Notes: generated by a model from the sequence alone, not told the origin. A stretch of DNA of 64,000 nucleotides from Daucus carota subsp. sativus (GCF_001625215.2 NC_030389.2:29873454-29937453); one strand, 5' to 3'. Counted from the first letter of the stretch, positions 41,876 to 54,795 are shown. A program made the numbers and translations.

Positions 41876-43634
41876 ATATTTGCTAGCGATGCATATAACG
41901 TTTCCGTTCATCATAGCATTCCCAATAACATAGAAGTTCTCAAACCTTCCTTGGGGGATCGAACTTCTAAATGGGATCCTTAAGATCTTTCTGTTGATTG
42001 GGATTATTTCATTTTTGGACTTAGATTTCCCGTCCACAATTTGATTATCAAATTTTTAGAAGTGCCAAGATTAGCCTATGTCAACTTTGTCCCAACTCAT
42101 GGAATATGATCCATGTCTTCATTATGATGTTCCATAAGAACCATGTCCCTCTTAATGATATTGTCTTTAGGAGTATTTTTCATCTTTAGGATTAGTCCTT
42201 TATCTAGACTGGGGTGGATTAATATCCAACATCACCCTAAAATCCCAATAATCTATAATCATGTATCCCTAGAAGTTTCATTTTATGATTGAAGGAAGTC
42301 ATTTTCTAAACTCCAATGAAAGGGTGGAGATTAGGGTTTGTATTTTGGGGATCATTTTTCACCCGTTGTTAACATAGACAAGTACCATGTGGTTCTTGAA
42401 CCAGCATATAAAGACCGCGTTGTCATGCTTCTGGGCGACAATAGAACCATTCAATCGAAAAATAGTGAATGAGGATTCCTTGAGGAAAGCTGACATCAGC
42501 TTCGTTTCTAGAGAGATTTATAATTCACTTTTCAGTTATATTGAACTTTGTTTGTTCTTGCTTAGAATTGTGTTGTTCTTTTCAGCCATTGAGGCTATTA
42601 ATGACCGCTACGTTTGCGGAGAGTGTGATCACCGGATGCTGAAACAGCAAGCATGAGATCCCAATCCTCTTCTTGTGAAGATTCTGGCACTCCTCCAACA
42701 CAATTAAAGCAGGAGTATGTAGTTCCGGGACCATGAAGGCAATCTGTAGATCGCCTTCACCCCTCCGTAGGGAATTACTAAGAATACACCATCTCGAGGA
42801 GCCTGCTTACATCTCGATCTCAAACCAGCATTTTTTTTAGTTATGAATGGAGGTAGGAGAGATGTCGGGAATGAAACATGGTCGTTGAAAGCTTATAATA
42901 TTTTTATTTATATTGTAACTTAATATATTTATATGTCAAAAACAATCCAAAATAATAATCTGAATTTTGCAATGAAATTTTTGGAGTACTTTTCTAACGG
43001 TAAGCTCGCGGAGAGACTCTTAAACTACTAAATCAAGAAGTATGTTCAATTGAGATTTTAAAGAATTTTTTTATTTATGAAATCTAGTTGTATTCGACTT
43101 GGATTTGAAAAAAAATGTACGAGACTCTTGTGTATTCAATTAGAATTTTAACTATCCTACAAAATATTATGGTATTCGATCATAATGTAAAATTATACTT
43201 AAAAATCTGATGATATTGATTATCAAAGATCCATTAACTTTTAATGATATTCAAATGCATTTTTTGAGAATTAATAAAATGATGATGGATTTTATGAGAT
43301 TGTTTAATATATGATATATTTTTTGGAACCCTACTATAATTTATGAGATTTTGAAATACCTAAATAATAAAGATATTAAATTTCAAAAAAAAAATAATAA
43401 AGATTTTAGTTCAATCTTGCAACATTTTTTATATAGAATATATGCGTAAAATCAAACCAACCCGTATATTAAAATGCGAGTTAAATAATGCACTAAAATG
43501 TTAGTTGAAAGTTGAAGCACCCCTAAACCTTAATTTTAGTTTGCAGAAGAAACCTCCGTCAATAGACACAAAACTCAAAACCCCATTTGTGTGTATAGAG
43601 AGAGAGAGAGAGAGACAGGGATATAGGAGGAAGG
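41876..43634. other. intergenic and 5' leader of eIF2B gamma
   Basis: No gene could be supported. An 89 aa ORF at 42387-42656 has no recognised motif apart from a CGECDHRML stretch. A (GA)n run at about 43597-43614 lies in the likely 5' UTR. Confidence 0.45.
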
Positions 43635-43872
43635 ATGGATTTTCAAGTGGTGGTTTTGGCAGGGGGGACTTCAAAGGAATTAGTCCCTCTTGTTTCCAAG
43701 GTATATCTGTGTGTTTATATGCTTCTTCCCATCCATTTATCCTACTCATTTATTTTTACTTGTTTTTGCAGGACCTTCCCAAACCCTTACTTCCCGTTGC
43801 TAATAGGCCTGTACTCTCCTATGTTCTTGACCTTTTGGAGCAAAGTAATCTCAAAGATCTCATTGTTGTATG

Positions 43873-43919
<47 letters not shown>

Positions 43920-43937
43920 ATCTCTCTCTCCCTATCT

Positions 43938-43968
<31 letters not shown>

Positions 43969-45820
43969 CCTCCCCTCTCTTTCTGATGAACTTATATATT
44001 TTCAATTAAGTTCACATTAGCCCCACTCCCCCAAACACCCACATTTTTAACTTTTATTACTAGATTTTGATAATATTTAAGGCATGGGAACATTGGTTAT
44101 TTGTTATTTTTTTTTTTGAACTTTAATTTCCTGTGTATCTTGAGTCTGAGTTAATATATCTTTTTGAGGTTGACTGGGGCACGACAACTTATTGTGTTGA
44201 GGTTGACCGGGGCACGACAATGTATTGTGTTGATTAGTTTGGGTTATTTATTTGATTTGTAGGTTGTTGAAGGTGAGGATGCGGCTATTCTTATTGGAAA
44301 TTGGATATCAGGGGCTTATGCTGATCGCCTAAATGTTGAGGTGATTCTATCTTGTTTTATATCTTAATGTGGAAGCATTCCTGATTACATAGTCGATCAA
44401 AAGGAGAACAAAAACTGTTGCAAGATAAAAGTCACAAACCGGAGATAGTTTGTTATATGCATTTGTTGTCCTATGGACATCTTTGATTGTTATAAGTATT
44501 CTCACTAAACCAGGGTTCGGTATGGAGTGGGCTCTTTTTTATCTGGTTGATTTCTTTTACTGTGTATGATCCCTTGTCGAACATTAATGGTAATGACCAT
44601 TAAAAGAGCTGGTACTCGTGGTACTCAAAATATTATGGCATCAGTAGGCATTATTGTTTCGTAAAATAATTTTTTATAGTGCACTCCAGACCATTAGTTC
44701 TGCTGCTGCTTTATAGTTATGAACATCTGTGCTGGCAACCTAGATTCACTATTTTTAGTACTTGATTTGCCTAAAGACCATTAGGTCTGTTGCTTTTGCC
44801 TGTAGGAAGTAGTTATTATATTTGATTTTGACATGGGGTTTTGGTGTCTGAGCCATAGATCTGTTGAATTCTTCGAGTTACTTGAGTTTGACAATAAGAA
44901 AAAATACATCGCAAGTGATTAGTGTAATTTTGACTGACAAAGATGTTTCAAGTCTTGGTGCTTAAGAATATTACATATACATATTTTTAAATTACCTAGG
45001 CAAATTGTAAGAATGATTACTCAATTGATGGTGGTTTATTCATGCATTTCGTGGTGGTTCTGAATATCGGATGTGCTTTAAGCTAATTTACTGTTATGTC
45101 TCTACACTGGCCTCACACACTCAGGGACTCGTATATATTTGTTGGCTACCCAGTAGTGGTGTATTAAAGGGGAGTGTGTGAGCTGCCGACAGTACAAGGT
45201 TATGAGAATCTTACTATTAGTTTGTGTATAAGTATCATTTTAGTCACTTTAGTGGACTTCATATGTCACTACACTCCCCAAAATTTATTTTGGACATTTC
45301 ATGTATATTATATAGGGTTTTAAGCCTTTGGCCCTATTAATGTGATATTTAATGTTTAAAGTAATAATTTTGTTCGTTATACAATGCGACCGTTTTTTCA
45401 AAAGTTTATACCCATTATATCCTTGCCATACTTGCAAATTCTGGTCTAATGTATACCCATTGTACTTCTCCTTTGTATTTGAAACGATTAAAAGAGTGAT
45501 TATAATACATAACTGACCGGTTCAACTGTTTTAGGATTGCAATAACTGCATTACATAAGCACTCTTCTTAGTAGACTGTTAGTGTTAGTATAATACCAGG
45601 CGCAGATGGGTACTTTCATATACTGCTTTTCCCTGGTATTATACTAGCACTAACAGTCTACTAAAAAGAGTGCTTATGTAATGCAGTTAGTGCAATCCTA
45701 ACAAACTGGAATCTATAAATCCTGGCTGGGAAGCTGAAATCAAAATTGTGTCTGGATGTACAAAGGACAAACTGAAGGGGCACAGAGTTACCACTTAAAT
45801 ATGTATAAAACCGATACAAT

Positions 45821-45880
<60 letters not shown>

Positions 45881-47416
45881 TCATACTCCAATAGAAACCT
45901 CCTTATTCTAGAAACTAAAAACCAAGTTGAAATATCACTAAATCCTAAAGCAAATACCACTAAATTCTTAAACAACTCCATCTCCACCTCCATCTTCACC
46001 AACCCCACCTCCACATCCGCCACTGCCACCACCTCCATAACCACCACCACCTCTATGCCGCCCGCTCCCTCCATCTCCACCTCCACCTCCATCTTCGCCA
46101 ACCCAATCTTGGTCGCTGCTTCAACCTCTTTCAGCCCCGTTCATACTTCTTTCTCCACCTCGGCTCAACTTCAAAACGCGGCGGAGCCACCACTATTCAG
46201 GCAACGCTCCAACCCCCTACTTCAAGCCGCCCACACCTTCGCTACAATCATCCTTCCTCCATCTCCACCTTCACCTCCACCATCTCCACCACCGTCACCA
46301 CCATCTGAATTGAAAACGTGAACAGATCTGGAGATTTGAGCAGTTTTTGGAACATATATGGAGATTCTGGGCGGTTTCTGTAAGTTTTCACCAAGTCTTG
46401 CGACACATATCACTAAATCCTAAAGAGAATATCACTAAATTGTACTGAGAATATCACTAACTTGTATTGGTTTCTAGTTTTTATTTTAAGAGTGGTTTCC
46501 ATTAGATATATATAGGCTCTTGCTCAAATGAGAACTTTCTTAAAATGAGAACCGTGAGAACTTTTTTAATTTATCAAAATCTCATTCATTTGAAGGGCCC
46601 CGCCAGGGGCACCTTCACAAAAAATGTATATCATTAAGGTCTCCACCTAGCTAGCCGAAAGAAAAAAAATTACTGATGACGTGGCAGTGGACTTTTTTTT
46701 TTTGAATTTTTTTTTGACTAGCTAGGGGGGGACTAGTTTTATATACATTTTTTATATTGGGTACCCACTAGTTTGATGTTTAGATTAGTCAAAATATGAT
46801 AAATTAAGGAAGTTCTCACGGTTCTCATTTTAAGAAGTTCTCACTGGAGTAACCCTCTATATATACACCTAGCTAGCCGAAAATAAAAATAAAAAAATCA
46901 CTGATGACGTGGCAGTGGACTTTTTTTTTGAATTTTTTTTTTGACTAGCTAGGAGGAGACTAGTTTTATATACAGTTTTTATATTGGGTACCCACTAGTT
47001 TGATGTTTAGATTAGTCAAAATATGATAAATTAAGGAAGTTCTCACGGTTCTTATTTTAAGAAGTTCTCACTGGAGTAACCCTCTTCTTACTTCTTAAAA
47101 TGAGAACCGTGAGAACTTCCTTATTTTATCATATTTTGACTAATCTAAACATCAAACTAGTGGGTACCCAATATAAAAAATGTATATAAAACTAGTCTCC
47201 CCCTAGCTAGTCAAAAAAAAAAATTCAAAAAAAAAAAGCCCACTGCCACGTCATCAGTAATTTTTTTTTTCTTTTCGGCTAGCTAGGTGGGGACCTTAAT
47301 GATATACATTTTTTGTGAAGGTGCCCCTGGCGGGGCCCTTCAAATGAATGAGATTTTGATAAATTAAAAAAGTTCTCACGGTTCTCATTTTAAGAAAGTT
47401 CTCATTTGAGTAAGTG

Positions 47417-47453
<37 letters not shown>

Positions 47454-50400
47454 ATGTACCTATAAAATTAAGAATTTGACAGCCGAATACAATTTGTGAG
47501 TTTCTTGACGAAATTGAGACCAAATGGCTTTTAGTGAGTGAAGTGATATATTGACTTCTTTATGGTCACAGACGTAAAAAATTGCCAATTTTATGTTTCA
47601 AGTGGTAAAATTTGAATTTTGTATAACACAATTATATATTTCTCTGGATTTCCTCTTTAAATGAACTTTTACCTCCACTCCGAATCCGTATTCTCTAAAT
47701 ATACCTCTAGGATTATTGTATCTATCTTTGATCTATCTCAAACTGGTATTGCAGCCAATTAGCCAAGTCTGGTCCAAACTTCTGTGCTTGCAATCTGATT
47801 CACGTCTTTCATCTTGTACCCTTGTTACTATAAGTCAATCTAATTCTGTCAAATATCATGTATGTCTCTCTCTCCCTGTTTGTCTTGCAACGGGAAACTT
47901 TCCCTGACATCTAGAACAGTCTGATGACTAATGACATCTCACATCTTTTTCTTACAACTTTCAAGATGAGATCAAAGCATTATTGCAATCTCTCAACAGG
48001 GAACATGATCTTTTTTTGTGAGAGCGAATCGTGATGGCCTTACTTTTCATTCATATGATCACCTGTTATATTTTAGTTGAAAACCTTCCTGTATTATAAT
48101 GCTCAACTTTGAACAGAGCTAATTGGTTCCGCAGGTAGCTCATGTGCATGAAGATGTCGGGTCTGCTGGAGCTCTACGAGCAGTTGCTAACCACTTAAGT
48201 GCAAATGATATATTGGTAAAGATCTAATCTGCACTTGTTCTCTAGCAGGGGGGATTATTATTTGCATCTTTTAATATAGTTTCTTTTACAGGTGATTAGT
48301 GGTGATCTTGTATGTGATATTCCTCCTGGGGCAGTGGCAGCTGCTCATAGACGACATGATGCAGTTGTGACAGCAACACTTTGCTCATCTCCAATCAGTG
48401 GGCCAACAGAATCAAGTCCTGGAGGGAAGGACAAAGCTAAGAAACCAGGACGATACAATATTATAGGATTGGACCCCTCAAAACAATTTATACTTCATAT
48501 AGCATCTGGTAAGGGTCTCTGTATCTACTTGTTTTCTTCGGTTCATTTTTATAATATATAATTATGTAAATACTAAGCAATAATAGTATTAAGTAAAAAT
48601 AAGTTGTGCCTTGTGACAGGTATTGAAGTTGAGAAAGACATTAGAATTCAGAAGAGCATCCTTCGGGCAGTGGGTCAGGTAAAAGTAAAACGGTTCTGCC
48701 ATTACTGTTGATGTCCTCTGCACCTTCTGTTGGTCCTTGACAGAGCCGACTTTGATTAGCATAAAACATTGCCACTTGTATCATATTACCCAAAAGGGCA
48801 TAAAACAACTAATTAGTTTTTCTCTTGTGAATTACAAAGTTTTTCACTTGTTATGTTTGGGCACTGTGGACAGTTTGTATAGTCATATGCATTTATGAAT
48901 AAATAGCCCAATTATTTAAAGTATGGTCTAGTTTTTGGTGTAATGATATGATGTAATTCAACTAACATGTAAAAATAAATCCATTGTGTGGTATATGTGA
49001 AGAGGGTAAGTAATGTATAACATGAACGTTATACAATACTTTACCACCTACAACTTGTTTCTTACATGAGTTTTTCTTTTTCATCCCGACTTTAGATGGA
49101 ATTTCGTGCTGACTTGATGGACGCTCATCTATACGCATTTAAGAGGTTTGATGCTTTCTCCGTCACTTGAAATATATTGTAGTTTGTGCATCTTTGATGT
49201 TCTTATCTTTGACTTGTTCATATCAGGTCTGCTCTGCAACAAGTTCTTAAAGAAAAACCAAATTTTCACAGCTTAAAGCAGGATGTTCTGCCTTATCTTG
49301 TCAGGAGCCAACTGGTAGGTTTGTAAAAAAAAAATTTAGCCCTTCTAGATATGCATACTCTCTTTGTAATACCATAGTGACGCGTTTTTGGTTTAATATG
49401 TTTGCTTGAGATATCAGAGGTCCGAAATATTGTTGAACAGTAGACAAGTAGAAGAAAATGGGGGTGACAAGGAACCGATCGGAAATAACACAGTAATGTT
49501 ATCTCAGCTTCTGCTTAATTCGTCTACACAGAGTTTTCATGAACTTTATGCCATGTCTCCTGGTGGGCCAACTTCTGTTCTAAAGAAAACTCACAAATGC
49601 TGTGCTTATATTGCTAACAAAAGCAAATATTGTGCACGGGTGAACTCTTTTCAGGCTTTTTGTGACATAAACAGAGATGTGAGTAGGCGAGTAGCTCATT
49701 TTGAGCTTTCCTTTTAAAGTTTTTTATATTTAGAAGTTAGCTGATTGCCATTGTTGGTGTTAGGTAATTGGAGATGCCAGTCATTTGTCAGGATATTCTT
49801 TTTCTGCTCATAACAATGTTATTCATCCATCAGCTGTGCTTGGTTCAAAAACAACTGTGAGTTCCGCAATTGCACTATTAGCAAGACATGATTTTAGAGC
49901 ATCACACTTGTAGTATCACATGAATTGCTTGCAAGTTGTTTTTGCCACTTCTGGTGCCAATGAATGTTTGCATGACAGCTTCATGTCACCTCATGTGGCT
50001 GACATATTTTACATTTTCCTTCTGTTGATTATATACATATTATTATTCAGGTTGGCCCACAATGTATGCTTGGAGAAGGTTCAGAGATGGGTGACAAATG
50101 TAGTGTTAAACGGTCTGTGATTGGCCGTCATTGCCGAATAGGTTCCAATGTGAAGGTACTATATATTTTACATTATACAGGACAGGTCTTTGGGGTAAAA
50201 GATGTGTTTTTCATAAAGATCTTTAACTAACGCTGTAATGGCATAGTAGCATATTGCCATCTATTACACCAAGGGGCCGTTTGGTTGGGGGTAACTGAGA
50301 AAGGGAAAGGAAAACAAGTAAAACGATTCTCTTTGTGAGTGTTTGTTCCATTAAAACTGTCATTCCCTTTCTCTTTATTTAGTTTTGGATTTGCCCAATA

Positions 50401-50543
50401 TCTCTCCTTACCCATTGCCCACACCCCTATTTTTTTGTCTTTTCATTTATAATTTATGTATAAACTATTTACAATATAGAAATAATATGTAAAATATTTT
50501 CAAATATAAAAAATTTAATTTAGTTGTAATTATAAAAACGATA

Positions 50544-50587
<44 letters not shown>

Positions 50588-51288
50588 TAAATTTTTAAAT
50601 AAAAAATATTAATTAAAATTTTAAAATATAAGTAAATTATATTTTTATAAACATAGTATATTTGACTCTCTTAAAATTATATAATATTGTAAAAATCAGA
50701 TATAAAGCTTGTCATATAATTTTTCATTCCGTTCCGGATTAAAACCAAACAGGTAAAACAATTCACGATTATTCCTTTCCTTTCTCCACATTTTCCTTTC
50801 TAGATTCCATTCCGTTTCCCCGAAACGAACCAAATGCCCCCTAATTAACTTCGGTACTTAATAATTAACAGTCATAGTTATTAATTATTTCTTGAATGTT
50901 AAGTGTCAGTAGTTGAACAATATGATGTTATAAGAATGTGTAATTAGGGTCCTCTAAACTTGATGTGTTATATATATATAATATATATTTCTCTTCACAG
51001 GTTATTAATTCAATAGTTATGGATCATGTTACTATCGGTGATGGTTGCTCTATCCAGGCATCTGTTATTTGCAGTAATGTTCAACTCCAAGACCGAGTTG
51101 TGCTGAAGGACTGTCAGGTAGAATTTCTCTCTCTCAGTCCTCTAATCATTATGTATATACTCCCCTAGCTGCCAAACTTCAAATCGTTCATACTCTTTTA
51201 ATCTCCGTGTCAGATTGGAGCAGGTTTTGTGGTCACTGCTAGTAGCGAACACAAAGGGGAGTCCTTGTCGAAAAAAGAGAAACAGTGA
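43635..51288 (+). CDS. translation initiation factor eIF2B subunit gamma, 13 exons, 461 aa
   Basis: Subunit of the guanine-nucleotide exchange factor that recharges eIF2. Exons: 43635-43700, 43772-43867, 44263-44340, 48135-48215, 48292-48508, 48620-48678, 49096-49145, 49227-49314, 49418-49678, 49764-49856, 50051-50155, 51001-51117, 51214-51288 (1386 nt, frame kept). N-terminal nucleotidyltransferase-like fold: FQVVVLAGGTSKELVPLVSK, DLPKPLLPVANRPVLSYVL and VISGDLVCDIPPGA. Middle: MEFRADLMDAHLYAFKR and VLPYLVRSQL. C-terminal left-handed beta-helix of hexapeptide repeats: VIHPSAVLGSKTTVGPQCML, SVIGRHCRIGSNVKVINSIV, HVTIGDGCSIQASVIC. Length is close to the usual 450 aa. The 3.8 kb third intron and the 845 bp eleventh intron hold repeats. 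Confidence 0.95.
43872..43980 (+). repeat. (CT)n microsatellite in intron 2
   Basis: A long, slightly interrupted CTCTCT tract begins five bases after the exon 2 donor. As a pyrimidine tract so near the donor it could affect splicing; its length is likely variable. Confidence 0.9.
45529..45703. mobile_element. 175 bp foldback element in eIF2B gamma intron 3
   Basis: Two 72 bp arms (45529-45600 and 45632-45703) are inverted with about four mismatches around a 31 bp loop. The right end is CCTAACA and the left TTTTAGG (one change from TGTTAGG). AACTG flanks both sides (45524-45528 and 45704-45708). It has the same architecture as 59811-60049. Confidence 0.82.
45823..45880 (+). repeat. (TA)n(GA)n compound microsatellite
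   Basis: Uninterrupted AT repeat to about 45859 followed by AGAGAG to 45880. Confidence 0.9.
45887..46507. mobile_element. terminal-inverted-repeat element in intron 3
   Basis: Left TCCAATAGAAACCTCCTTAT...AGAAACTAAAAACC and right GGTTTCTAGTTTTTATTTTA...GGTTTCCATTAGA are inverted over about 38 bp. Inside, each end has TCACTAAATCCTAAAG-like direct repeats, and the centre is a CCACCTCCATCTCC-rich minisatellite. An 88 aa Ser/Pro ORF there (46055-46321) is a by-product of the minisatellite. Confidence 0.72.
46513..47420. repeat. long inverted repeat with a partial third copy in intron 3
   Basis: The left arm starts GGCTCTTGCTCAAATGAGAAC and runs to about 46855. A partial direct copy follows (about 46862-47080). 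The right arm (about 47085-47420) is the reverse complement, ending GTTCTCATTTGAGTAAGTGCC. Arms of about 335 bp are nearly identical and share landmarks such as GGGCCCCGCCAGGGGCACC, TGATGACGTGGCAGTGG and GGGTACCCACTAGTTTGATG. It is probably a MITE inserted head-to-head or a foldback element. Confidence 0.85.
47424..47452 (+). repeat. (TA)n microsatellite
   Basis: Short AT dinucleotide run at the edge of the inverted repeat. Confidence 0.85.
50268..50845. repeat. repeat-like insertion in eIF2B gamma intron 11
   Basis: GGGGCCGTTTGGTTGGGGGTAAC at the left and CCCCGAAACGAACC-AAATGCCCCC at the right are inverted hAT-like ends (GGGGCCGTTTGGTT type). The interior is AT-rich and includes a (TA)n run at about 50552-50582. 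A target duplication was not found by eye. Confidence 0.65.
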
Positions 51289-51756
51289 TATTTATTTGTT
51301 TGGTGAAGTGTTTTGAGTAAGCTGCATATCTTTTTACAGGGATGTAGATATATTATATTTTATACATTTATCAGGTATGATGTGTTTGAACTTTGAGGTA
51401 ACAGTATACTGATTTTTGAATAGAAGTTTCCTCCACTCAAGTTTTTATGAAGCGGTTTATCTGATAACTGGTCCTCCGTATTAAGGCTCCTATAATGGTG
51501 TTGTCCCTGAATCATATTTTTTTTCCAGCTGCTTGTTTATGAATATTTATCATATTCTTCTTAATTAAGCACCGTGTTAAAAGTTCAATATCTACAACCA
51601 CCATCAATTAACCATATAAACCTTTTTAGAGACCAATCGATTTCTTGAATATCCGTTAGGGTCCTTAGGGTTAGTCGTGCAGAATGGATGAATTTGGGAT
51701 GCATCATATTCATTTTGGTGTTCAACTCATTGTATCTACCGAATTAGGGATAAAAT
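51289..51756 (+). other. 3' flank of eIF2B gamma
   Basis: No gene. Contains the likely 3' UTR. Confidence 0.5.
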
Positions 51757-51826
51757 CAGAGGTGTCAAACGGATAAAATGGATACAGATTTGCTCATATC
51801 TGTATCCGTATCGGCCAGCTAAAAAC

Positions 51827-52283
51827 TGTTAGGGATAAAACACGAGATTCAACTTCTAATGCGAATCACACACAAAACAATATATTTGACGTGGAAAACC
51901 CACATCCCAACTTGTATTATTAATCAAAACCATTATCAATAATACAATCAACCAAACTTGGATACTCAAGCCTACTACTCAAGTATCCGCCCGCAAGCGA
52001 TACCTAAGTCTACATCTTGAGCACACCTATCAAACACAATATGACTATGTATATATAGTCATCTCAAACTAGACAAATCAGAATCTAATTCTAAAACAGC
52101 TACACATAGTCCTAATCCAATTCTGATTTCCAACTAAAATCAGAATCCAATTCCAACTAGGTCTTCTATCTTTGTGACCAAAACATATTCTTTATAATAA
52201 CTGTCTAAACATACAATTATTATCCTTATATATTTTGGATCACCAAAGTCCATGTTACTATTGTAATGGGCTGATACCTAACA
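51827..52283 (-). repeat. 3' LTR of the miniature element
   Basis: 457 bp, apparently identical to the 5' LTR and next to the polypurine tract. Confidence 0.9.
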
Positions 52284-52671
52284 ATCCTCCCCTTCAGCCC
52301 AATACAATCAACAATCACGATCAAGACATCGACGTCCATCCGCCAATGCCTCCCCTCGAACAAGAATCTCCATGTCTCGTTCTTCCAAATTTTATCCATC
52401 TACAAAATCACGTGCATCAACCCCGAGTGCTCTTCCATCCATGAGTCACCCGATCCTTGCTTTCACAATCCTCCGGCCTCTAGAAGAACCATCCAATCTT
52501 CTTCCATATTGAGTCCATCATGATTGATCCACGGTGCAAGTCAACTGTCATACCGCACGTAATTTTGTCTCTTCCTGCTAACAAAATTCACCATACTCTG
52601 CATTCTCGATTGAATCCCGAATTCATCCTCAACCCCATCAATCACGATCCTAACCTCGCTCTGATACCACT

Positions 52672-53128
52672 TGTTAGGGATAAAACACGAGATTCAACTT
52701 CTAATGCGAATCACACACAAAACAATATATTTGACGTGGAAAACCCACATCCCAACTTGTATTATTAATCAAAACCATTATCAATAATACAATCAACCAA
52801 ACTTGGATACTCAAGCCTACTACTCAAGTATCCGCCCGCAAGCGATACCTAAGTCTACATCTTGAGCACACCTATCAAACACAATATGACTATGTATATA
52901 TAGTCATCTCAAACTAGACAAATCAGAATCTAATTCTAAAACAGCTACACATAGTCCTAATCCAATTCTGATTTCCAACTAAAATCAGAATCCAATTCCA
53001 ACTAGGTCTTCTATCTTTGTGACCAAAACATATTCTTTATAATAACTGTCTAAACATACAATTATTATCCTTATATATTTTGGATCACCAAAGTCCATGT
53101 TACTATTGTAATGGGCTGATACCTAACA
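52672..53128 (-). repeat. 5' LTR of the miniature element
   Basis: 457 bp, next to the primer site. Contains TATATATAGTC at about 52895-52905, a possible TATA region. Confidence 0.9.
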
Positions 53129-53816
53129 AAAACTGCATCTGGATCCGCAAATTTTTGAATAAAAATATCCGGATCCCTTTTTTCAAACCACTATAAACCA
53201 AATATACAACCTGAGATTGAGATCAGAAGACGATGCTGCAACGTCGGAGATTGCAGGCTTCTGCTTCGCGGATGAGATCTTGAAACCAAATATACAAATT
53301 GAGATTGAGATCAGAAGACGATGCTGCAACGCCGAGATTGGAGGCTTCTGCTTCGCGGTTGAGATCTTGCCGAGATCATCTCGACATCAGGCGCCATCGA
53401 GCTGCCTGTGTCGGGAGATTGAGAAATCCTAGAAAAGGTTAATATGGGTGTACCTGATCACAAACTTTTGGAACAATATATGTTAAGTGCGAAATTTAAT
53501 GTATTTAGCTTGTTCTGAATGGTGGAAATCTAATGTTAGAAAATTTTATTTTAAATATTAATTTTTGTTCAAAATTTATATGATAATATATAAATATATA
53601 ATAAATTTATGTAAGTACTATTATATATATAAATTATTTCGGATACGGATATTTTTAGATACGGATACGCCTATATTCATACTCGTATCGCAATACCTGA
53701 ATTCGAATAAGGATAAAATCCATATTATTTCAGATACGCGTTTTTTCCGGATATGGTCTCGATTTTTCCGGACGGATACGGGTTTTTCAGATTTTTTTGA
53801 CACCCCTGGATAAAAT

Positions 53817-54538
53817 TGACGCGCACACATGCACGCATGTTGCTAATACTGAAATGCTTCTGAGAAAACTAACGGTGTTAGTCAGAGTTGATGACGATAC
53901 ACAATGTGATTAAAAGTTAAAATGTAACATTATAAGTGATAATATTAGTTTTAGAAAGTATACCAAGTGGTCTCGTACACAAAGTGTAAGTAAACAAATT
54001 ATAATTTATATATACATATATGCATAAATATAAAAATATACATAATTAAATATACACATATATACATTACATATTTGCATGAATACGCACATACATAGAT
54101 ATATGTATATACACATACATACATATACATACATACATATACACACACACATACACACTTATATACATGTAAATATATATACGGTAGAGCTTTTTACATA
54201 GTATTTTTAACTTTACTACGTAAAAGAATTCTACAATAACAATGAGTTTTCGATAGCTTGAGAATCCGATATTTGTGAAGTGTGCGGTAGGACTTTCATG
54301 TCGACAATCCGAATTCTCGATAAAAGCTTTCGATAGACTTTTGGACTTGTCGACATGTGATAATCTTGACTATCTCTATCATATTTATAATTTTTTTCGA
54401 GTCCCCAAATCTTTATTATGGCTTTATTTTCAACCTATCAAGGCATGATCTTGATGATATTTTGTATACATTCGTATTGGAGATGGTAAATTTTGTGAAA
54501 TATTCTATTAACGATATTTGCAATATATACATCCTTCA
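53817..54538. other. intergenic, no gene recognised
   Basis: AT-rich, with TATATACATA-type low-complexity sequence at about 54005-54180. The ORFs are by-products of this composition. Confidence 0.5.
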
Positions 54539-54744
54539 TAGAGATGGCAAAAAAAACCGATCCGAATGGATACCCGACCGTTTCGACCCGAATGGATCTT
54601 ACCGAACCCGATATTTTGGATTTGATTTTTAGACCCGAACGAGTTTGGATTTGGATTTGGATACTAGGTATTCCGTATCGAAACCCGACCCGAAATCCAA
54701 ATCCGATCCAAACCCGATCCAAACTCGAAACCCGAAAAAAAATC

Positions 54745-54795
<51 letters not shown>

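Larger units (their letters stand above)
51827..53128 (-). mobile_element. non-autonomous miniature LTR retrotransposon (1302 bp), very young
   Basis: Two 457 bp LTRs (51827-52283 and 52672-53128) look identical by eye and carry TGTTAG/CTAACA ends. The 5 bp target duplication AAAAC flanks both sides (51822-51826 and 53129-53133). On the minus strand the primer site TGGTATCAGAGC (52659-52670) follows the 5' LTR, and a polypurine tract GAAGGGGAGGAT (52284-52295) precedes the 3' LTR. The 388 bp interior has no gag or pol, so it must borrow proteins from a copia helper. It is larger than classical TRIMs. Confidence 0.93.
51757..53808. mobile_element. hAT-like element with 8 bp target duplication, split by an LTR element
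   Basis: Ends CAGAGGTGTCAAA and TTTGACACCCCTG are flanked by GATAAAAT on both sides (51749-51756 and 53809-53816), the hAT pattern. Without the nested 1.3 kb LTR element it is about 745 bp. Its remaining interior has subterminal GGATACGGAT-like words and a two-copy repeat of about 90 bp (about 53205-53375; GAGATTGAGATCAGAAGACG in both). It has no transposase and is therefore non-autonomous. Confidence 0.87.

Noticed and set aside
42387-42656. 89 aa ORF with CGECDHRML as a gene.
   Set aside because: Single short ORF, no recognised family, no neighbouring exon with matching frame.
43787-44020. ORFs encoding Ser-Leu or Arg-Glu runs in both strands.
   Set aside because: They are translations of the (CT)n microsatellite in eIF2B gamma intron 2.
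46055-46413. Pro/Ser-rich ORF (plus strand) and Gly/Asp-rich ORF (minus strand).
   Set aside because: They derive from a CCACCTCCA minisatellite inside a TIR element in an intron, with no family motif.
52235-52768. Short ORFs inside the miniature LTR element as gag remnants.
   Set aside because: No zinc knuckle or gag/pol motif; they span LTR boundaries.
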